Below, one piece after another: positions 34,461-43,558 of a DNA stretch of 64,000 nt. The first letter of the stretch is position 1, and each line of letters starts with the position of its first letter. The stretch spans positions 62,001 to 126,000 of the forward strand of contig NZ_JAINVF010000018.1 of the NCBI RefSeq assembly GCF_020400585.1, written 5' to 3'. A program made the position numbers and the translations under genes. The notes under the pieces are model-generated. The model searched no databases, was not told the origin of the DNA, and saw nothing but the letters and a program-made list of their open reading frames with translations. Source of the DNA: Streptomyces sp. NK08204 (GTDB taxonomy: Bacteria; Actinomycetota; Actinomycetes; Streptomycetales; Streptomycetaceae).

Positions 34461-35990
34461 TCAGCGCGCCGGCTCCAGGAATCCCTGTTCCACCAGCAGC
34501 CGGATCTGCGCGGGCGTGCGGTCGCGGAGCAGCACCGGGTCCTCGCCGACCAGCTGGGCGATGGCGTCGAGGATGACGCCCGCGCTCAGCGTGCCGTCGC
34601 ACACGCCCGCGAAGCCGGCGCCGACCGTGTCCACCTTGCTGGCGCGGCGCATGCCGCGGTGCTGGCGCAGCACCACGTGCTCCGGGTCCTCGGCACCGGG
34701 CAGCCCGACCTGCTCCTGGACCACCTCGGCGGCAAGCTTGAAGCGGCTTTCGAGCAGCGCCGCGTCGTCGTGCTCCCGGAGGTAGTCGAGTCGCTCGAAG
34801 TGCGCTCGGATCGTGTCTCCGAGGGGCTGTTCGACGGGGTGCGGCCACTCCTCCACGGTGATCGTCGGCTCGGCCGCCTGCGTTCTGCGCAGGGTGATCC
34901 AGCCGAAGCCGACCGCCCTGACCTTGCGTGCCTCGAACTCGTCGAGCCAGGCGTCGTAGCGCGCCTGGTACTCCGCCGGGTCCCCGCGGTGGTCGCCGGC
35001 GTCCCTCAGCCACAGCTCGGCGTACTGCGTGATGTCCTGCACCTCGCGCTGCACGATCCAGGCATCGCACCCGCGCGGCACCCATGACCTGAGCCTGTCC
35101 TGCCAGTCCTCCCCTGCGACGTGCTGCCAGTTGGCGAGGAACTGCGCGAACCCGCCCTCGTTCAGCCGTTCCCCTGCCTGCTGAACGAGCGAGCGGCACA
35201 GATCGTCCCCGCTCATTCCGCCGTCGCGGTACGTCAGCCGGGCACCGGGCGAGATGACGAAGGGCGGGTTGGACACGATCAGGTCGAACGTCTCGTCGTC
35301 CCGGACCGGTGCGAACAGCGAACCCTCGCGCAGATCGGCGGCGGGCGCGCCGGAGAGCGCGAGGGTGAGTGCGGTGATGTGCAGCGCGCGCGGGTTGAGG
35401 TCGGTGGCGGTCACGTGCGTGGCGTGCTGGGCGGCGTGCAGCGCCTGGATGCCGGAGCCGGTTCCGAGGTCGAGGGCGGAGGCGACGGGTGTGCGCACGG
35501 TGATGCCGGCCAGTGTGGTGGAGGCGCCGCCGACGCCCAGGACGACGCTCTCGTCCCGCTGTCCGATGCCTCCCGCACCGCCGACCGCGCAGCCGAGGTC
35601 GGACACGATGAACCAGTCCTCGCCGCCGGGCCCGCCGTAGGGCCGTACGTCGACGGTCGCGGCCACCTCGTCGCCGCCCACGCGCCGCAGCCACCCGGCC
35701 TCCAGGGCCTCCTCCACCGGCAGAACGGCCGTCACGCGCGCGTGGGGCACCGGTTGCTGGAGCAGGAACAGCCGTACGAGGATCTCCAGCGGCGTGTCGC
35801 CACGGGTCGCCCGGAGCGCGGGCACGGTCTCGCTGCGGGCCAGCGCCGCGTACGCGGGGGCGCCGAGCAGATCGAGCAGGCCGTCGGCGGTGAAGGAGGC
35901 GGCGAGCAGCGCCTCGCGCAGCCGGGCGGCGGCTGCGGGGCGGTCGGAGGCGGGCAGGGGGGCGAGTCCGGAGTCAGTCACGCCCCCCAT
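34461..35990 (-). CDS. N-methyltransferase-like protein (MTS class)
   Basis: A 509-aa class I methyltransferase. The SAM-binding LDLGTGSGIQALHAA and DLNPRALH are at about residues 177-205, and the catalytic SNPPFVISP (NPPF, about residue 245) marks an N-methyltransferase acting on an amine in protein, RNA or DNA. The N-terminal 160 residues are a domain found only in actinobacterial members. The length and NPPF suggest a role in rRNA or protein (PrmB/PrmC-like) methylation, unproven. The ATG has no clear ribosome-binding site. The next minus-strand gene (a lipoprotein) lies immediately upstream. Confidence 0.8.
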   Translation of the reverse strand: MGGVTDSGLAPLPASDRPAAAARLREALLAASFTADGLLDLLGAPAYAALARSETVPALRATRGDTPLEILVRLFLLQQPVPHARVTAVLPVEEALEAGWLRRVGGDEVAATVDVRPYGGPGGEDWFIVSDLGCAVGGAGGIGQRDESVVLGVGGASTTLAGITVRTPVASALDLGTGSGIQALHAAQHATHVTATDLNPRALHITALTLALSGAPAADLREGSLFAPVRDDETFDLIVSNPPFVISPGARLTYRDGGMSGDDLCRSLVQQAGERLNEGGFAQFLANWQHVAGEDWQDRLRSWVPRGCDAWIVQREVQDITQYAELWLRDAGDHRGDPAEYQARYDAWLDEFEARKVRAVGFGWITLRRTQAAEPTITVEEWPHPVEQPLGDTIRAHFERLDYLREHDDAALLESRFKLAAEVVQEQVGLPGAEDPEHVVLRQHRGMRRASKVDTVGAGFAGVCDGTLSAGVILDAIAQLVGEDPVLLRDRTPAQIRLLVEQGFLEPAR

Positions 35991-36010
35991 TGTGGCCCGC
36001 GCAGGCGGCC

Positions 36011-36607
36011 TCAGCCGGTCGTGGCGGACGCCGTCGAGGCGACCTTCTTGCAGCTGGGCTGCTGGGCGATCGCGTCCTTGACGTCGCCCTGTTCCAGGTT
36101 CTTGAGCGCCTCGGTGCCGCTCTTGTTCTTGGTCTCCAGCTCCGTCATCTGGGAGGCGACGTCGTGCAGCCCCTTCGCGAACTTCCCCTGGTCTTTGGTG
36201 TTGAGCGCGTCGACCTTCTTCTTCAGGTCGGCGTACGAGGAGGAGAGGCTGTTGAGGTTCCTGACGACGTCCTGCTGCCGCTTGGCGCCGCCGTCGACCC
36301 CGGGAGGCGCGCCGGCGTTGCTGATCGCGGTGGCCAGCGCCTTGTAGCCGTCAGCCATGTCCTGGAACGCCTTGGAGTCCGTCTTCTGGATGGTCCCGGG
36401 CGGATTGGTGGTGTCCGCAGCCGTCTCGGCGATCGCCGCGTTCGCAGCCTTGATCTTCATGTCCTGCGCGGGCACCGCGTCGCACACCGTCTTGGCCCAG
36501 GCCACCAGCTTGGGGTCGGGCCCGCTGTCCTTGCTGCTGCATCCCGACAGCGCCGCCACCACCAGTACCGCACCGCCGGACAGTGCGGCCGTGAGCTTCT
36601 TGTTCAC
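36011..36607 (-). CDS. Lipoprotein, unknown function
   Basis: A 198-aa lipoprotein: signal MNKKLTAALSGG-like stretch with the lipobox LSGC (Cys near residue 22), then an almost all-helical domain with AVPAQDMKIKAANAAIAET, the heptad-like KALATAISN and a conserved CKK end. Two internal cysteines (TVCDAV, PSCKK) may bond. I do not recognise the family beyond its spread in streptomycetes. GTG 36607 has GAAGGGA nine bases upstream. It lies in the same direction as, and just upstream of, the methyltransferase gene. Confidence 0.7.
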   Translation of the reverse strand: MNKKLTAALSGGAVLVVAALSGCSSKDSGPDPKLVAWAKTVCDAVPAQDMKIKAANAAIAETAADTTNPPGTIQKTDSKAFQDMADGYKALATAISNAGAPPGVDGGAKRQQDVVRNLNSLSSSYADLKKKVDALNTKDQGKFAKGLHDVASQMTELETKNKSGTEALKNLEQGDVKDAIAQQPSCKKVASTASATTG

Positions 36608-36737
36608 CGGATCGGTCCCTTCCATGGCTCTCGGCCCCCGGAATCTACACGCGGACGGACACCCTCCACATACCGAACGCCCCCCGAGGAGCCTTTTGTG
36701 ACTCTTTGCACCAAGAGAGAGAAGGCTCACGACGTGG

Positions 36738-36810
36738 GCGAGACCACGGCAGACCACGCACGAGACCAGGCACGAGACCACGCACGGACCGGCGCACGGA
36801 CGGACGTGGA
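36738..36810. repeat. Imperfect GAGACCACG repeats
   Basis: Repeated ACGAGACCACG-like units fill part of the 290-base stretch between the lipoprotein gene and the hppA terminator. No gene is present. Confidence 0.6.
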
Positions 36811-36831
36811 CCCACATGGACCACACGCGAA

Positions 36832-36871
36832 GGCGGGCGGGCGGCACGTCAGCACGCGCCACCCGCCCGCC
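36832..36871 (-). terminator. hppA terminator
   Basis: A 10-base-pair stem (GGCGGGCGGG / CCCGCCCGCC) with a 20-base loop lies just beyond the hppA stop codon. Confidence 0.55.
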
Positions 36872-36897
36872 CGTTGCGCAGGGCCTCTCGGGGCGAC

Positions 36898-39306
36898 CTA
36901 TGAAACCACCGCGGGATCGGTCGAGTTGCTGACCCGCTCGGCGCTCCCCTCTTCGTCGCCCACGGCGATGCCGCGCCGCTTGGAGACGTAGACCGCGCCG
37001 GCGATCACCAGGAGCGCGAGGGCCGCGATCAGGATCCGCACGCCGATGTTCTTGTCCTCGCCGTAGGAGAACTTGATCACCGCGGGCGCGATGAGCAGCG
37101 AGACCAGGTTCATGACCTTCAGCAGCGGATTGATCGCGGGTCCGGCGGTGTCCTTGAAGGGGTCACCGACCGTGTCGCCGATCACCGTGGCCGCATGGGC
37201 CTCGCTGCCCTTGCCGCCGTGGTGGCCGTCCTCCACCAGCTTCTTGGCGTTGTCCCAGGCGCCGCCGGAGTTGGCGAGGAACACGGCCATGAGCGTGCCC
37301 GCGCCGATGGCGCCGGCGAGGTAGGAACCGAGCGCGCCGACGCCGAGCGTGAACCCGACGAAGATCGGCGCCATGACGGCGAGCAGTCCCGGTGTGGCAA
37401 GCTCCCGCAGGGCATCCCTGGTGCAGATGTCGACGACCTTGCCGTACTCGGGCTTTTCCGTGTAGTCCATGATCCCGGGCTTCTCACGGAACTGCCGCCG
37501 CACCTCGAAGACCACCGAACCCGCCGACCGCGACACGGCGTTGATGGCGAGTCCGGAGAAGAGGAAGACGACTGCGGCGCCCGCGATGAGGCCGACCAGG
37601 TTGTTGGGCTGCGAGATGTCCAGCGACAGGGTCAGGGGTGAGCCCGGCCCGCTGAGCTTCGCGCCCACGTCGTGCACGTTGGTGGTGATCGCGTCCCGGT
37701 ACGACCCGAAGAGCGCGGACGCCGCGAGGACGGCGGTGGCGATCGCGATGCCCTTGGTGATGGCCTTGGTGGTGTTGCCGACCGCGTCCAGGTTGGTGAG
37801 CACCTGGGCGCCCGCGCCTTCCACGTCGCCGGACATCTCGGCGATGCCCTGCGCGTTGTCGGAGACGGGACCGAAGGTGTCCATGGCAACGATCACGCCG
37901 ACCGTGGTGAGCAGGCCGGTGCCGGCCAGGGCGACCGCGAACAGCGCCAGCATGATCGACGTACCGCCGAGCAGGAACGCGCCGTACACGCCCAGCCCGA
38001 TGAGCAGGGCGGTGTAGACGGCCGACTCCAGGCCCACCGAGATGCCCGCGAGGACGACGGTGGCGGGGCCGGTGAGGGAGGTCTTGCCGATGTCCCGCAC
38101 CGGGCGGCGGTTGGTCTCGGTGAAGTAGCCGGTCAGCTGCTGGATGACGGCGGCGAGCAGGATGCCGATGGCGACCGCGACCAGGGCGAGGAGCCGCGGG
38201 TCGCCGTCCTTGCCCCGGATCGCCGCGTCGGTGACGCCGTGGAGGTCGGAGTACTTCGCGGGCAGGTAGACGAAGACCGCGACCGCGACCAGCGCCAGGG
38301 AGATCACCGCGGAGATGAAGAAGCCGCGGTTGATCGCGGTCATACCGCTGCGGTCGTTGCGGCGCGGGGCGACCGCGAAGATGCCGATCATCGCGGTGAG
38401 CACGCCGATCGCGGGCACCAGCAGGGGGAAGGCCAGTCCTGAGTCGCCGAACGCGGCCTTGCCGAGGATCAGCGCGGCCACCAGGGTGACGGCGTACGAC
38501 TCGAACAGGTCGGCCGCCATGCCCGCGCAGTCGCCGACGTTGTCGCCCACGTTGTCGGCGATGGTCGCAGCATTGCGCGGGTCGTCCTCCGGAATGCCCT
38601 GCTCGACCTTGCCGACCAGGTCGGCGCCGACGTCGGCGGCCTTGGTGAAGATGCCGCCGCCCACACGCATGAACATGGCGATCAGGGCGGCGCCGAGGCC
38701 GAAGCCCTCCAGCACCTTCGGAGCGTCGGCCGCGTACACCAGCACCACACACGAGGCGCCCAGCAGGCCGAGCCCCACCGTGAACATGCCGACGACGCCG
38801 CCCGTGCGAAATGCGATCTTCATCGCGGTGTGCGAGACAGTGGTGAGATCCTTTTTCGGTTCGCCTTCGGCCGGGGTGGCTTCCCGCGCCGCGGCGGCGA
38901 CTCGCACATTGCTGCGCACGGCGAGCCACATGCCGATATAACCGGTGGCCGCCGAGAACGCCGCACCGATCAGGAAGAACACCGACCGTCCGGCTCTCTG
39001 ATTCCAGTCGTCCGCGGGCAGCAGCATGAGCAGGAAGAACACCACGACGGCGAATACACCGAGGGTGCGCAACTGCCGCGCGAGATACGCCTTGGCGCCT
39101 TCCTGGACCGCCTCGGCGATCCGTTTCATGCTGTCGGTGCCCTCGCCCGCCGCCAGCACCTGGCGTACCAGGATGCCCGCGACCACGAGCGCGGCCAGGG
39201 CAACGGCGGCGATCACCGCCACGAGGATCCGGTTGTCGTGGGTCAGGACCGCGGCTGCGAGGGGTGTGGGGTGACCCAACTGATGAGGGGTAGAAAGCCC
39301 CGCCAT
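36898..39306 (-). CDS. hppA: Membrane H+-translocating pyrophosphatase
   Basis: An 802-aa pump that splits pyrophosphate and exports protons. The signatures KAADVGADLVGKVEQGIPEDDPR (given in parts: DVGADLVGKVE, DDPRNAATIADNVGDNVGD) and late GDTVGDPFKDTAGPA are intact, with about 16 membrane segments. GNTTKAITKG carries lysine where K+-dependent enzymes have alanine, so it is the K+-independent type. AAGGAGG precedes the ATG. It is preceded by an AT-rich, gene-free upstream region that probably holds its promoters. Conservation beside bldG is typical for streptomycetes. Confidence 0.95.
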   Translation of the reverse strand: MAGLSTPHQLGHPTPLAAAVLTHDNRILVAVIAAVALAALVVAGILVRQVLAAGEGTDSMKRIAEAVQEGAKAYLARQLRTLGVFAVVVFFLLMLLPADDWNQRAGRSVFFLIGAAFSAATGYIGMWLAVRSNVRVAAAAREATPAEGEPKKDLTTVSHTAMKIAFRTGGVVGMFTVGLGLLGASCVVLVYAADAPKVLEGFGLGAALIAMFMRVGGGIFTKAADVGADLVGKVEQGIPEDDPRNAATIADNVGDNVGDCAGMAADLFESYAVTLVAALILGKAAFGDSGLAFPLLVPAIGVLTAMIGIFAVAPRRNDRSGMTAINRGFFISAVISLALVAVAVFVYLPAKYSDLHGVTDAAIRGKDGDPRLLALVAVAIGILLAAVIQQLTGYFTETNRRPVRDIGKTSLTGPATVVLAGISVGLESAVYTALLIGLGVYGAFLLGGTSIMLALFAVALAGTGLLTTVGVIVAMDTFGPVSDNAQGIAEMSGDVEGAGAQVLTNLDAVGNTTKAITKGIAIATAVLAASALFGSYRDAITTNVHDVGAKLSGPGSPLTLSLDISQPNNLVGLIAGAAVVFLFSGLAINAVSRSAGSVVFEVRRQFREKPGIMDYTEKPEYGKVVDICTRDALRELATPGLLAVMAPIFVGFTLGVGALGSYLAGAIGAGTLMAVFLANSGGAWDNAKKLVEDGHHGGKGSEAHAATVIGDTVGDPFKDTAGPAINPLLKVMNLVSLLIAPAVIKFSYGEDKNIGVRILIAALALLVIAGAVYVSKRRGIAVGDEEGSAERVSNSTDPAVVS

Positions 39307-39379
39307 TCGTCCTCCTTGACGCTTGGGCTGAGCTCAAGATGTGGACGGATTGTAGGTACCCCGGAGTGATCTAAAAAGG

Positions 39380-39550
39380 GCACGGTAAACGAAATTGGCT
39401 ACGACCTGCCCTTCAGCAAACCCGAACGAGGTAACGCCTCAAAAGCATTGACGGCCGCATTGACGCTTGATCAAATTATCGGGCTATTGATCGTGAATTT
39501 CTTCACTAATTCCATGGCGATCCGAAACGGCGATGGGAAACGGCGACCGG
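39380..39550. other. AT-rich gene-free spacer with direct repeats
   Basis: This stretch is much richer in A/T than the window and has no plausible gene. It includes two direct copies of GCATTGACG (39445-39453 and 39457-39465), separated by three bases and each containing TTGACG. It lies upstream of hppA and downstream of the apgA terminator and probably contains hppA promoter elements. Confidence 0.55.
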
Positions 39551-39555
39551 AAACG

Positions 39556-39588
39556 CCACAGGGGCCCTGCTCAGCAGGGCCCCTGTGG
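39556..39588 (-). terminator. apgA-bldG operon terminator
   Basis: A 15-base-pair perfect stem (CCACAGGGGCCCTGC / GCAGGGCCCCTGTGG) with a TCA loop, 15 bases past the apgA stop codon. Confidence 0.85.
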
Positions 39589-39603
39589 TGTCGCGGGTAC
39601 AGC

Positions 39604-40032
39604 TCAGACGAGTGCGGCGGGCGGCGGTGCGGTCGGCCAGGTCATGCGGATCAGCCCGCCGTTCTCCCCGGTGGTGACCTTCACGTCGTCGACGAGGCCG
39701 CTGATGACCGCGAGGCCCATCTCGTCCTCCTCGGCCTCCGCCTCGCCCTCCTGGGCGGCTGTGCCCTCACCGCGGACCGCGTGCGGGGCCTCGTCGCCGA
39801 CCTCGATGGAGAACTGCTTCTCCTCCTCGATCAGCGCCACCTTCACGGGCGAGGTGATGCCGCTGCTCTGGTGCAGTCCGACGGCACGGGAGCAGGCCTC
39901 GCCCACGGCGAGCCGGACCTCGTCCAGGACGGCCTCGTCCACCCCGGCCCTGCGCGCCACCGCCGCTGCCACCAGTCGGGCGGTACGGACGTGCTCGGGC
40001 AGCGCGCTGAAGCGGAGTTCGACGGTGGCCAT
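39604..40032 (-). CDS. apgA: Anti-sigma factor partner of BldG (RsbW-like)
   Basis: A 142-aa SpoIIAB/RsbW-type HATPase. The N box EVRLAVGEACSRAVGLH is at about residues 36-52 and a G1-type motif follows as LAVISGLVDDVKV. It lies 161 bases downstream of bldG on the same strand, the arrangement known in Streptomyces where the second gene (ApgA) is a cognate partner of BldG. The kinase would phosphorylate BldG to switch off antagonism. ATG 40032 begins the family start MATVELRFSALPEHV. Confidence 0.92.
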   Translation of the reverse strand: MATVELRFSALPEHVRTARLVAAAVARRAGVDEAVLDEVRLAVGEACSRAVGLHQSSGITSPVKVALIEEEKQFSIEVGDEAPHAVRGEGTAAQEGEAEAEEDEMGLAVISGLVDDVKVTTGENGGLIRMTWPTAPPPAALV

Positions 40033-40193
40033 GCATCCCCCTCGCGACTACGGGCGTGCGGTCGGGGGCCGGGCCGCCGAAAGCCCGAGCCCCCTGATGA
40101 ACTTCTGCGCTCCGGCCGAACGGGCCCGGGCGGGGTTGGGCCGACCGACGTACGGGCCGGTCGGCGACCCGGTGTCGGTGTGTGCGGCCCGGG

Positions 40194-40535
40194 TCAGTCG
40201 GTGGCCGCCACCGCTTCCTCGACCGAGGTGTGGATCGGGAACACCTTGGTGAGGCCGGTGATACGGAAGATCTTGAGAATGCGCTCCTGGTTGCAGACCA
40301 GGCGCAGCGAGCCCTCATGGGCGCGCACTCGCTTCAGGCCGCCGACGAGCACGCCGAGTCCGGTGGAGTCGAGGAAGTCCACGCCCTCCATGTCGACGAC
40401 GAGGTGGAAATTCCCGTCGTTCACCAGCTCGACCAGCTGTTCACGCAGCTTGGGCGCGGTATATACGTCGATTTCGCCACCGACCTCGACGACCGTACGA
40501 TCGCCGACGGTACGGGTCGACAGGGACAGGTCCAC
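40194..40535 (-). CDS. bldG: Anti-sigma factor antagonist BldG
   Basis: A 113-aa STAS-domain antagonist. The phosphorylated serine lies in FLDSTGLGVLVGG, at residue 57, the position known for BldG. BldG controls morphological differentiation and antibiotic production in Streptomyces by partner switching with anti-sigma factors. GTG 40535 has GGAGG four bases upstream. The next gene (apgA) forms the known bldG-apgA unit, ended by a strong terminator. No TTA codon is present. Confidence 0.97.
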   Translation of the reverse strand: MDLSLSTRTVGDRTVVEVGGEIDVYTAPKLREQLVELVNDGNFHLVVDMEGVDFLDSTGLGVLVGGLKRVRAHEGSLRLVCNQERILKIFRITGLTKVFPIHTSVEEAVAATD

Positions 40536-40617
40536 GGATCCTCCAGCACCTTGCTATCGAGCGGTCGCCCCTCGGGACACCTGGGCTTGCGGCCCCCGGG
40601 ACGCATCGCCAGCCGCG

Positions 40618-43134
40618 ATGGCATTCAATCACTTACTGGCAGGCGTGCACGACGCCTTGGCCCCATTGTCCGTCACGCCAGTGACACACTCGGTCCCGAT
40701 GGCCGAGAATCACCGATCCGATCGACCCCTGGCGGACCCGGCGTCCCGCCCGTCTCCGGGCGTGGTCCTGGGCCGGCTCGCCTCCGGGCCGAGCCGGGCT
40801 GCACGCATCACTCATACGGAGCACTTGCCCCCGCGCGCGGGCCGCCATGCCATCTGGCCCGACCGGATCAGGGCCGAGGTGATCGCAGCCGTCCGGGCGT
40901 GCGGCATCGAGCACCCGTGGGCACACCAGGCGCAGGTCGCCGAGCACGCCCTGGACGGGGAGTCGGTGGTCGTCGCCACCGGCACCGCCTCCGGCAAGTC
41001 CCTCGCCTACCTCGTGCCCGTCCTGTCCGCTCTCCTGGACGGCTCCGAGGCCCCGAACGGCCGCGGCGCCACCGCCCTCTACCTGGCCCCCACCAAGGCA
41101 CTCGCGGCGGACCAGTGCCGTTCGGTGAAGGAACTGTCACGACCGCTGGGCACCGCCGTACGCCCGGCCGTGTACGACGGCGACACTCCGTTCGAGGAAC
41201 GCGAGTGGATCCGCCAGTACGCCAACTACGTCCTCACCAACCCCGACATGCTCCACCGGGGTGTACTGCCCTCCCATCCGCGCTGGTCCTCCTTCCTGAA
41301 GTCCCTGAAGTACGTCGTCATCGACGAGTGCCACACCTACCGGGGTGTCTTCGGCTCGCACGTCGCCCAGGTGCTGCGCCGGCTGCGCCGCCTGTGCGCG
41401 CGCTACGGCGCCTCGCCCGTCTTCCTGCTGGCCTCCGCGACCGCCGCCGAGCCCGCTGCCGCCGGCCGCCGGCTGACCGGCCTGCCGGTGGTCGAGGTCG
41501 CCGACGACGCCTCCCCGCGTGGAGAGCTCGTCTTCGCCCTGTGGGAGCCCCCGCTCACCGAGCTGCACGGTGAGAAGGGCGCCCCCGTTCGGCGTACCGC
41601 CACCGCCGAGACCGCCGACCTGCTGACCGACCTCACCGTGCAGGGCGTGCGCTCGGTCGCCTTCGTACGCTCCCGGCGCGGCGCCGAGCTGATCTCGGTG
41701 ATCGCCCAGGAGAAACTGGCCGAGGTCGACCGCTCCCTGGCCCGGCGTGTCGCGGCCTACCGTGGCGGCTACCTCCCCGAGGAGCGCCGTGCCCTGGAAC
41801 GCGCCCTGCACTCCGGTGAACTCCTCGGCCTCGCCGCCACGACGGCCCTGGAGCTGGGCGTGGACGTCTCCGGCCTGGACGCGGTGGTGATCGCCGGATA
41901 CCCGGGCACGCGCGCCTCTCTGTGGCAGCAGGCGGGCCGCGCGGGCCGCTCCGGGCAGGGCGCCCTGGCGGTCCTCGTCGCCCGCGACGATCCCCTGGAC
42001 ACCTTCCTCGTCCACCACCCCGAGGCCCTGTTCGACCGGCCGGTCGAATCCACCGTTCTCGACCCCGACAACCCCTACGTCCTCGCCCCGCACCTGTGCG
42101 CCGCCGCCGCGGAGATGCCGCTGACCGAGGAGGACCTGGACCTCTTCGGCCCCGCCTGCGCGGAGCTGCTGCCGCAGCTGGAGGCCGCGAAGCTGCTGCG
42201 CCGCCGGACGAAGGCCTGGCACTGGACCCGCCGGGAACGAGCCGCCGACCTGACCGACATCCGCGGCACCGGCGGGCGCCCGGTCCAGGTCGTGGAGTCC
42301 GGCACGGGACGCCTGCTGGGCACGGTCGACGCCGCCGCCGCGCACTCCACGGTCCACGAGGGCGCGGTGCACCTGCACCAGGGCCGCACCTATCTGGTCC
42401 GCTCCTTCGACCTGGAGGACTCCGTGGCCCTGGTCGAGCAGGCCGACCCCCCGTACTCGACGGTCGCCCGCGACACCACGTCGATCGCCGTCCTGGAGAC
42501 GGACACCGAGATCCCGTGGGGCGCCGGCCGCCTGTGCTACGGCTCCGTCGAAGTCACCAACCAGGTCGTCTCCTTCCTCCGCAGGCGTCTGATCACCGGG
42601 GAGGTGCTGGGCGAGACGAAACTCGACCTCCCTCCTCGTACGCTGCGCACACGCGCGGTGTGGTGGACGGTCACCGAGGACCAGCTGGACGAGGCCCGGA
42701 TCGGCCCGGAGATCCTCGGCGGCTCCCTGCACGCCGCCGAGCACGCCTCCATCGGCATGCTGCCCCTGTTCGCGACCTGCGACCGGTGGGACATCGGCGG
42801 GGTCTCGGTCCCGCTGCACCCCGACACCCTCCTGCCGACGGTGTTCGTCTACGACGGCCACCCGGGCGGCGCGGGCTTCGCCGAGCGCGCCTTCCGTACC
42901 GCCCGGGCCTGGCTCACCGCCACCCGTGAGGCCATCGCCTCCTGCGAGTGCGAGGCAGGCTGCCCGTCCTGCATCCAGTCCCCCAAGTGCGGCAACGGCA
43001 ACGAACCGCTGCACAAGAGGGGCGCGGTACGCCTCCTCACGGTCCTGCTGCGAGGGGCAACGGACCACCCGGACCCGCTGGAGCAGCCGGAGCATTCGGA
43101 TCAGCAGCCGGGAGAGGATTCGTCGAGAGGTTAG
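40618..43134 (+). CDS. DEAD/DECH-box helicase with DUF1998
   Basis: An 838-aa superfamily 2 helicase of the YprA/MrfA type. Walker A is in VVATGTASGKSLAYLVP (about residue 118), Walker B is the DECH form VVIDECHTYRGVF (about 235), then helicase C with GRAGRSGQGA. The C-terminal DUF1998 carries the zinc ligands CECEAGCPSCIQSPKCGNGN (about 775-795). Relatives act with 3' flap/UV repair nucleases (MrfA/MrfB). The frame upstream of 40618 is translation through intergenic DNA and antisense bldG. Its last 98 bases overlap the convergent TadE-like gene. Confidence 0.9.
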   Translation: MAFNHLLAGVHDALAPLSVTPVTHSVPMAENHRSDRPLADPASRPSPGVVLGRLASGPSRAARITHTEHLPPRAGRHAIWPDRIRAEVIAAVRACGIEHPWAHQAQVAEHALDGESVVVATGTASGKSLAYLVPVLSALLDGSEAPNGRGATALYLAPTKALAADQCRSVKELSRPLGTAVRPAVYDGDTPFEEREWIRQYANYVLTNPDMLHRGVLPSHPRWSSFLKSLKYVVIDECHTYRGVFGSHVAQVLRRLRRLCARYGASPVFLLASATAAEPAAAGRRLTGLPVVEVADDASPRGELVFALWEPPLTELHGEKGAPVRRTATAETADLLTDLTVQGVRSVAFVRSRRGAELISVIAQEKLAEVDRSLARRVAAYRGGYLPEERRALERALHSGELLGLAATTALELGVDVSGLDAVVIAGYPGTRASLWQQAGRAGRSGQGALAVLVARDDPLDTFLVHHPEALFDRPVESTVLDPDNPYVLAPHLCAAAAEMPLTEEDLDLFGPACAELLPQLEAAKLLRRRTKAWHWTRRERAADLTDIRGTGGRPVQVVESGTGRLLGTVDAAAAHSTVHEGAVHLHQGRTYLVRSFDLEDSVALVEQADPPYSTVARDTTSIAVLETDTEIPWGAGRLCYGSVEVTNQVVSFLRRRLITGEVLGETKLDLPPRTLRTRAVWWTVTEDQLDEARIGPEILGGSLHAAEHASIGMLPLFATCDRWDIGGVSVPLHPDTLLPTVFVYDGHPGGAGFAERAFRTARAWLTATREAIASCECEAGCPSCIQSPKCGNGNEPLHKRGAVRLLTVLLRGATDHPDPLEQPEHSDQQPGEDSSRG

Positions 43135-43558
43135 GCCGAACGGATGAGGAGCCGCGGTCCGGGTCCACCGGAACCACCAGACCCGCGGGACCCACAGGAT
43201 CCGCAGGACCCGCTCTCGCCCTGACCTCCGCCGCGAAGGGTCCCCGGCCCGAGGCCGCGGTCACGTCCGAGGTGTCGCCCACGATCGCGCACCGCACCAG
43301 CCGTACGCCCTGGGCCGCCGCCACCCGCCCCGCACGGGCGCAGGCCTCCGTGCCGCCCTCGGCCCAGTGGTCCGCCGCTGCGAGCGCCGCCAGATCCGCA
43401 CCGCCGGCTGCCCTGTGCCGGACGACCACGGCCTGCCCGAGGCCGAGCACGGCGCCGAACACCCCGCACAGCAGCGCGATCGCCCCGAGGCTCCAGACGG
43501 TCGCTGAGCCCCGGTCGGAGCCACCCGGACGGGCCCCGCTTCCGCATCCGCGCCTCAC
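43037..43558 (-). CDS. TadE-like secretion/pilus protein (Rv3654c type)
   Basis: A 173-aa protein with a single N-terminal hydrophobic helix after a short basic stretch (GSATVWSLGAIALLCGVFGA; here the processing site is before the helix as in TadE/TadG) and a soluble Ala/Gly-rich part with two cysteines (ACARAG, VRCAIVG). Its GTG overlaps the stop codon of the TadE gene by four bases (GTGA), so translation is coupled. It corresponds to the last gene of the actinobacterial tad operon. Its C-terminal 98 bases overlap the helicase gene on the other strand. Confidence 0.8.
   Translation of the reverse strand: MRRGCGSGARPGGSDRGSATVWSLGAIALLCGVFGAVLGLGQAVVVRHRAAGGADLAALAAADHWAEGGTEACARAGRVAAAQGVRLVRCAIVGDTSDVTAASGRGPFAAEVRARAGPADPVGPAGLVVPVDPDRGSSSVRPNLSTNPLPAADPNAPAAPAGPGGPLPLAAGP

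Noticed and set aside
39448..40617. Long N-terminal extension of the DUF1998 helicase
   Set aside because: It runs antisense to bldG and apgA; the helicase similarity begins near 40618.
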